Origin: Ancrocorticia populi
GTDB lineage: Bacteria; Actinomycetota; Actinomycetes; Actinomycetales; Actinomycetaceae
Reading direction: 5' to 3'
DNA: 64,000 bases
Assembly (NCBI RefSeq): GCF_003123745.1
Contig: NZ_QETB01000003.1
Location: 326,449-390,448, forward strand
Part shown: positions 62,589-64,000 of the stretch, one piece after another
Numbering within the stretch: the first letter of the stretch is position 1
Layout of the letters: every line of letters begins with the position of its first letter
The notes under the pieces: generated by a model
Database searches by the model: none
Told to the model about the DNA's origin: nothing
The model's input: only the letters and a program-made list of their open reading frames with translations
Made by a program: the position numbers and the translations under genes

Positions 62589-64000
62589 TTAGCTCGCGGC
62601 TAGGGTGTCGTAGATGGCCAGATCGACGGCTGGGTTGGGGTGATAGATACTGCCCGCGCTAGAGGCCAGAAGATCCAGAGAGGCCTGGCTTAAGGGCTGG
62701 GAGCGCTCTAGAAGGTGTTCGGCAGCGTTCATCGTGGCATCAAACCCGCAGGCCGTGCTGGTGGCCGTGAGAGCTTTAATCGCGTGGCGTTTATCGTTGT
62801 AGGACGCCTGATCTAAAGCGCTCACCAAGGCGGTGGGCATGAGAGAGCGGAGCGGGGAATGGCTAAAAGCTCCGGGACGAGTAACAAGAATATCGAGCAA
62901 GGACTGTTCAGCCGCGATGGTGGTAGCGCTATGGGTGAAACACCGGGTGAGCCTGCCAACCTGGATGCCATCAGGAGTGAAGAACCTAAGGTCCTCAGCC
63001 CCGATCGAGATCGTCAGCTCGCGGCCAGCGTAGGCCCCACCGATCAGGTAATAGTTGTTCTCAAACTTGATCCGCCCGTCCTTATCGGCTTGCCGTGTGT
63101 CAAATCTGACGGGCTGGAAACGATGGACTGGTAGAGGCAGCCCGGCTTGTTGATCGTCACGATGCAGAAGAGACAGCTTGTCCTTTTTCCGGTAATGGTC
63201 CTGTTCTAAAAGCTCATCACAACGATCCAGCAGCTCCTTGTTAAAAGCGTGGATATCATCGATCTTGGGTAGTGGAACACACAGGTTCCGGCGGAGGTAT
63301 CCCACCGCGTTTTCTACATGCCCTTTCTCGTTACCTGAATACGGATTACAGAAACGTGAGTGGAAGCCGTGATGCGTGCGAAAACGAGCGAACAAGTCTG
63401 ACTCTTTGACGATCTGTCCGACACGACGCCCGATCCCTGTCGCGTTATCAAAGACCTGAAGACAGGGAACGAAACCAATATGGTCATAGATCGTTTGCAG
63501 CCCGTGGCACACACACTCGGCAGTTTCCCCGCGATATAGCTGACCATAGCGAGCGTTCGAGTACGGGAAAGAGACCACGAGCATCGAATGAGTCTCATCA
63601 TCACCATCAGCATTAATCACATGAACCTGCCCGAAATCGATCTGGGCATCCCCTGGGCCCCACACCAGCTCTCCAAACCCATCAGACGGGGATTGGTGGG
63701 CCTCATGTCACTCTTTGACGTAGGCACTGACAGTTCGGTAAGAGCCCTGATAATCTTTCTCGGCGACAACACGCTCGAACACCCGTTTGGCGGTATGACG
63801 CTGTTTACGAGGACAGCCACGATCGAGTTCAAGGATCTGATCAATGAGCTGCTTCACCGGGTCCGTCATCACACGCCGGGTCCGGCAGGCTTTCACCGGG
63901 ACCTGTGGGGAAAAGTCGTCTATCGCCACATATTTAGCGACCGTGTCACGAGAAACACCGAGCCGGCGAGCGATCTCGCGTCCACTAGTTCCATCACGGT
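62589..64000 (-). pseudogene. istA: IS21-family transposase IstA with in-frame stop, runs off the window
   Basis: From the right edge the frame reads a helix-turn-helix (GREIARRLGVSRDTVAKYV), then reaches YVKE and a TGA stop at 63708-63710. The same frame goes on at once: HEAHQSPSDGFGELVWGPGD, then the DDE core with AQIDFGQVH, VFDNATGIGR and GNEKGHVENAVG, up to a normal stop at 62589. A tryptophan (TGG) is expected at the stop, so a single G-to-A change explains it. There is no frameshift. The transposase is probably dead unless the stop is read through or is a sequencing error. The N-terminus is outside the window. Confidence 0.85.

Larger units (their letters stand above)
61677..64000 (-). 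mobile_element. IS21-family insertion sequence (one end only)
   Basis: Contains istB and a damaged istA in the usual order, transcribed leftwards. The visible end has two similar ~21-nt repeats, GTTTTGCAAGTTATTTGTAGG (61682-61702) and a diverged copy at 61705-61726, as expected for IS21 multiple terminal repeats. The boundary at 61677 (TGTGTGTTTTG) is estimated; the other end lies beyond the window. Confidence 0.8.

Noticed and set aside
62589..63710. Programmed frameshift in istA
   Set aside because: The reading frame is the same before and after the stop, so this is a nonsense change and not a shift site.
1..64000. tRNA, rRNA and known riboswitches
   Set aside because: I looked for cloverleaf ends, GGTTCGA-type loops and common riboswitch cores in the gaps and found none that hold up; a covariance-model search would be needed to be sure.

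Overview
The window reads as a chromosomal segment of a Gram-positive, moderately GC-rich actinobacterium (GC judged by eye at 55-60 %). The signs are LPXTG sortase-anchored glycosidases, lipobox lipoproteins, LacI-type control of glycosidase and ABC-transporter operons, a PHO-box-like repeat before a Na/Pi symporter, and the codon usage. The mix of GH92, GH51, GH35 and GH3 enzymes, pyruvate oxidase and PEP carboxylase suggests a host-associated, carbohydrate-fermenting member of the Actinomycetaceae or a relative. The family is an inference; no rRNA or tRNA gene is present to test it.

Positions 1-16591: two surface-anchored GH92 alpha-mannosidases flank a catabolic cluster on the minus strand. 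The first GH92 is cut by the left edge and carries a fused PAP2 phosphatase with all three catalytic motifs. The cluster holds an aspartase-like lyase, a LacI regulator, a DapA-family aldolase, a DASS/CitT transporter and a second fumarase-superfamily lyase. It is headed by two palindromic operators and the three-gene operon closes with a strong terminator. Positions 16592-33033 carry an ABC-F protein with a possible peptide-leader attenuator, an aldo/keto reductase, a membrane-anchored HNH nuclease, a LuxR regulator next to another CitT-type transporter, a Na/Pi symporter, a second ABC-F gene coupled to its TetR regulator, a GH3 beta-glucosidase, an MgtC-like protein and PoxB.

Positions 33198-43227 are a beta-galactoside/arabinoside locus: divergent LacI regulator, ABC sugar importer (two permeases, lipoprotein), GH35 beta-galactosidase and GH51 arabinofuranosidase. 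Beyond its 3' end sits an AbiEi/DUF559-type accessory gene between two 165-nt repeat copies and the decayed 3' end of a second GH51 gene. Positions 43332-53786 hold a small-molecule block: VOC dioxygenase, Zn-alcohol dehydrogenase, FGGY kinase, a secreted GH3 lipoprotein, a repeat-containing membrane protein, a NUDIX hydrolase, a DmpA-type peptidase, an unlisted 35-aa membrane protein, an old-yellow-enzyme, Ohr and a Fur-family regulator.

Positions 53919-61446 are mostly core metabolism: aldehyde dehydrogenase, AzlCD exporter, ChaA antiporter, PEP carboxylase and YceI. The right edge is an IS21-family element whose istA carries an in-frame stop and runs off the window. No CRISPR array, prophage or tRNA was seen. 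The items I find most worth checking are the mannosidase-phosphatase fusion, the C-N lyase/aldolase catabolic cluster, the ABC-F leader, the 19-nt-periodic palindromic repeats with the GH51 relic, and the 35-aa membrane protein.
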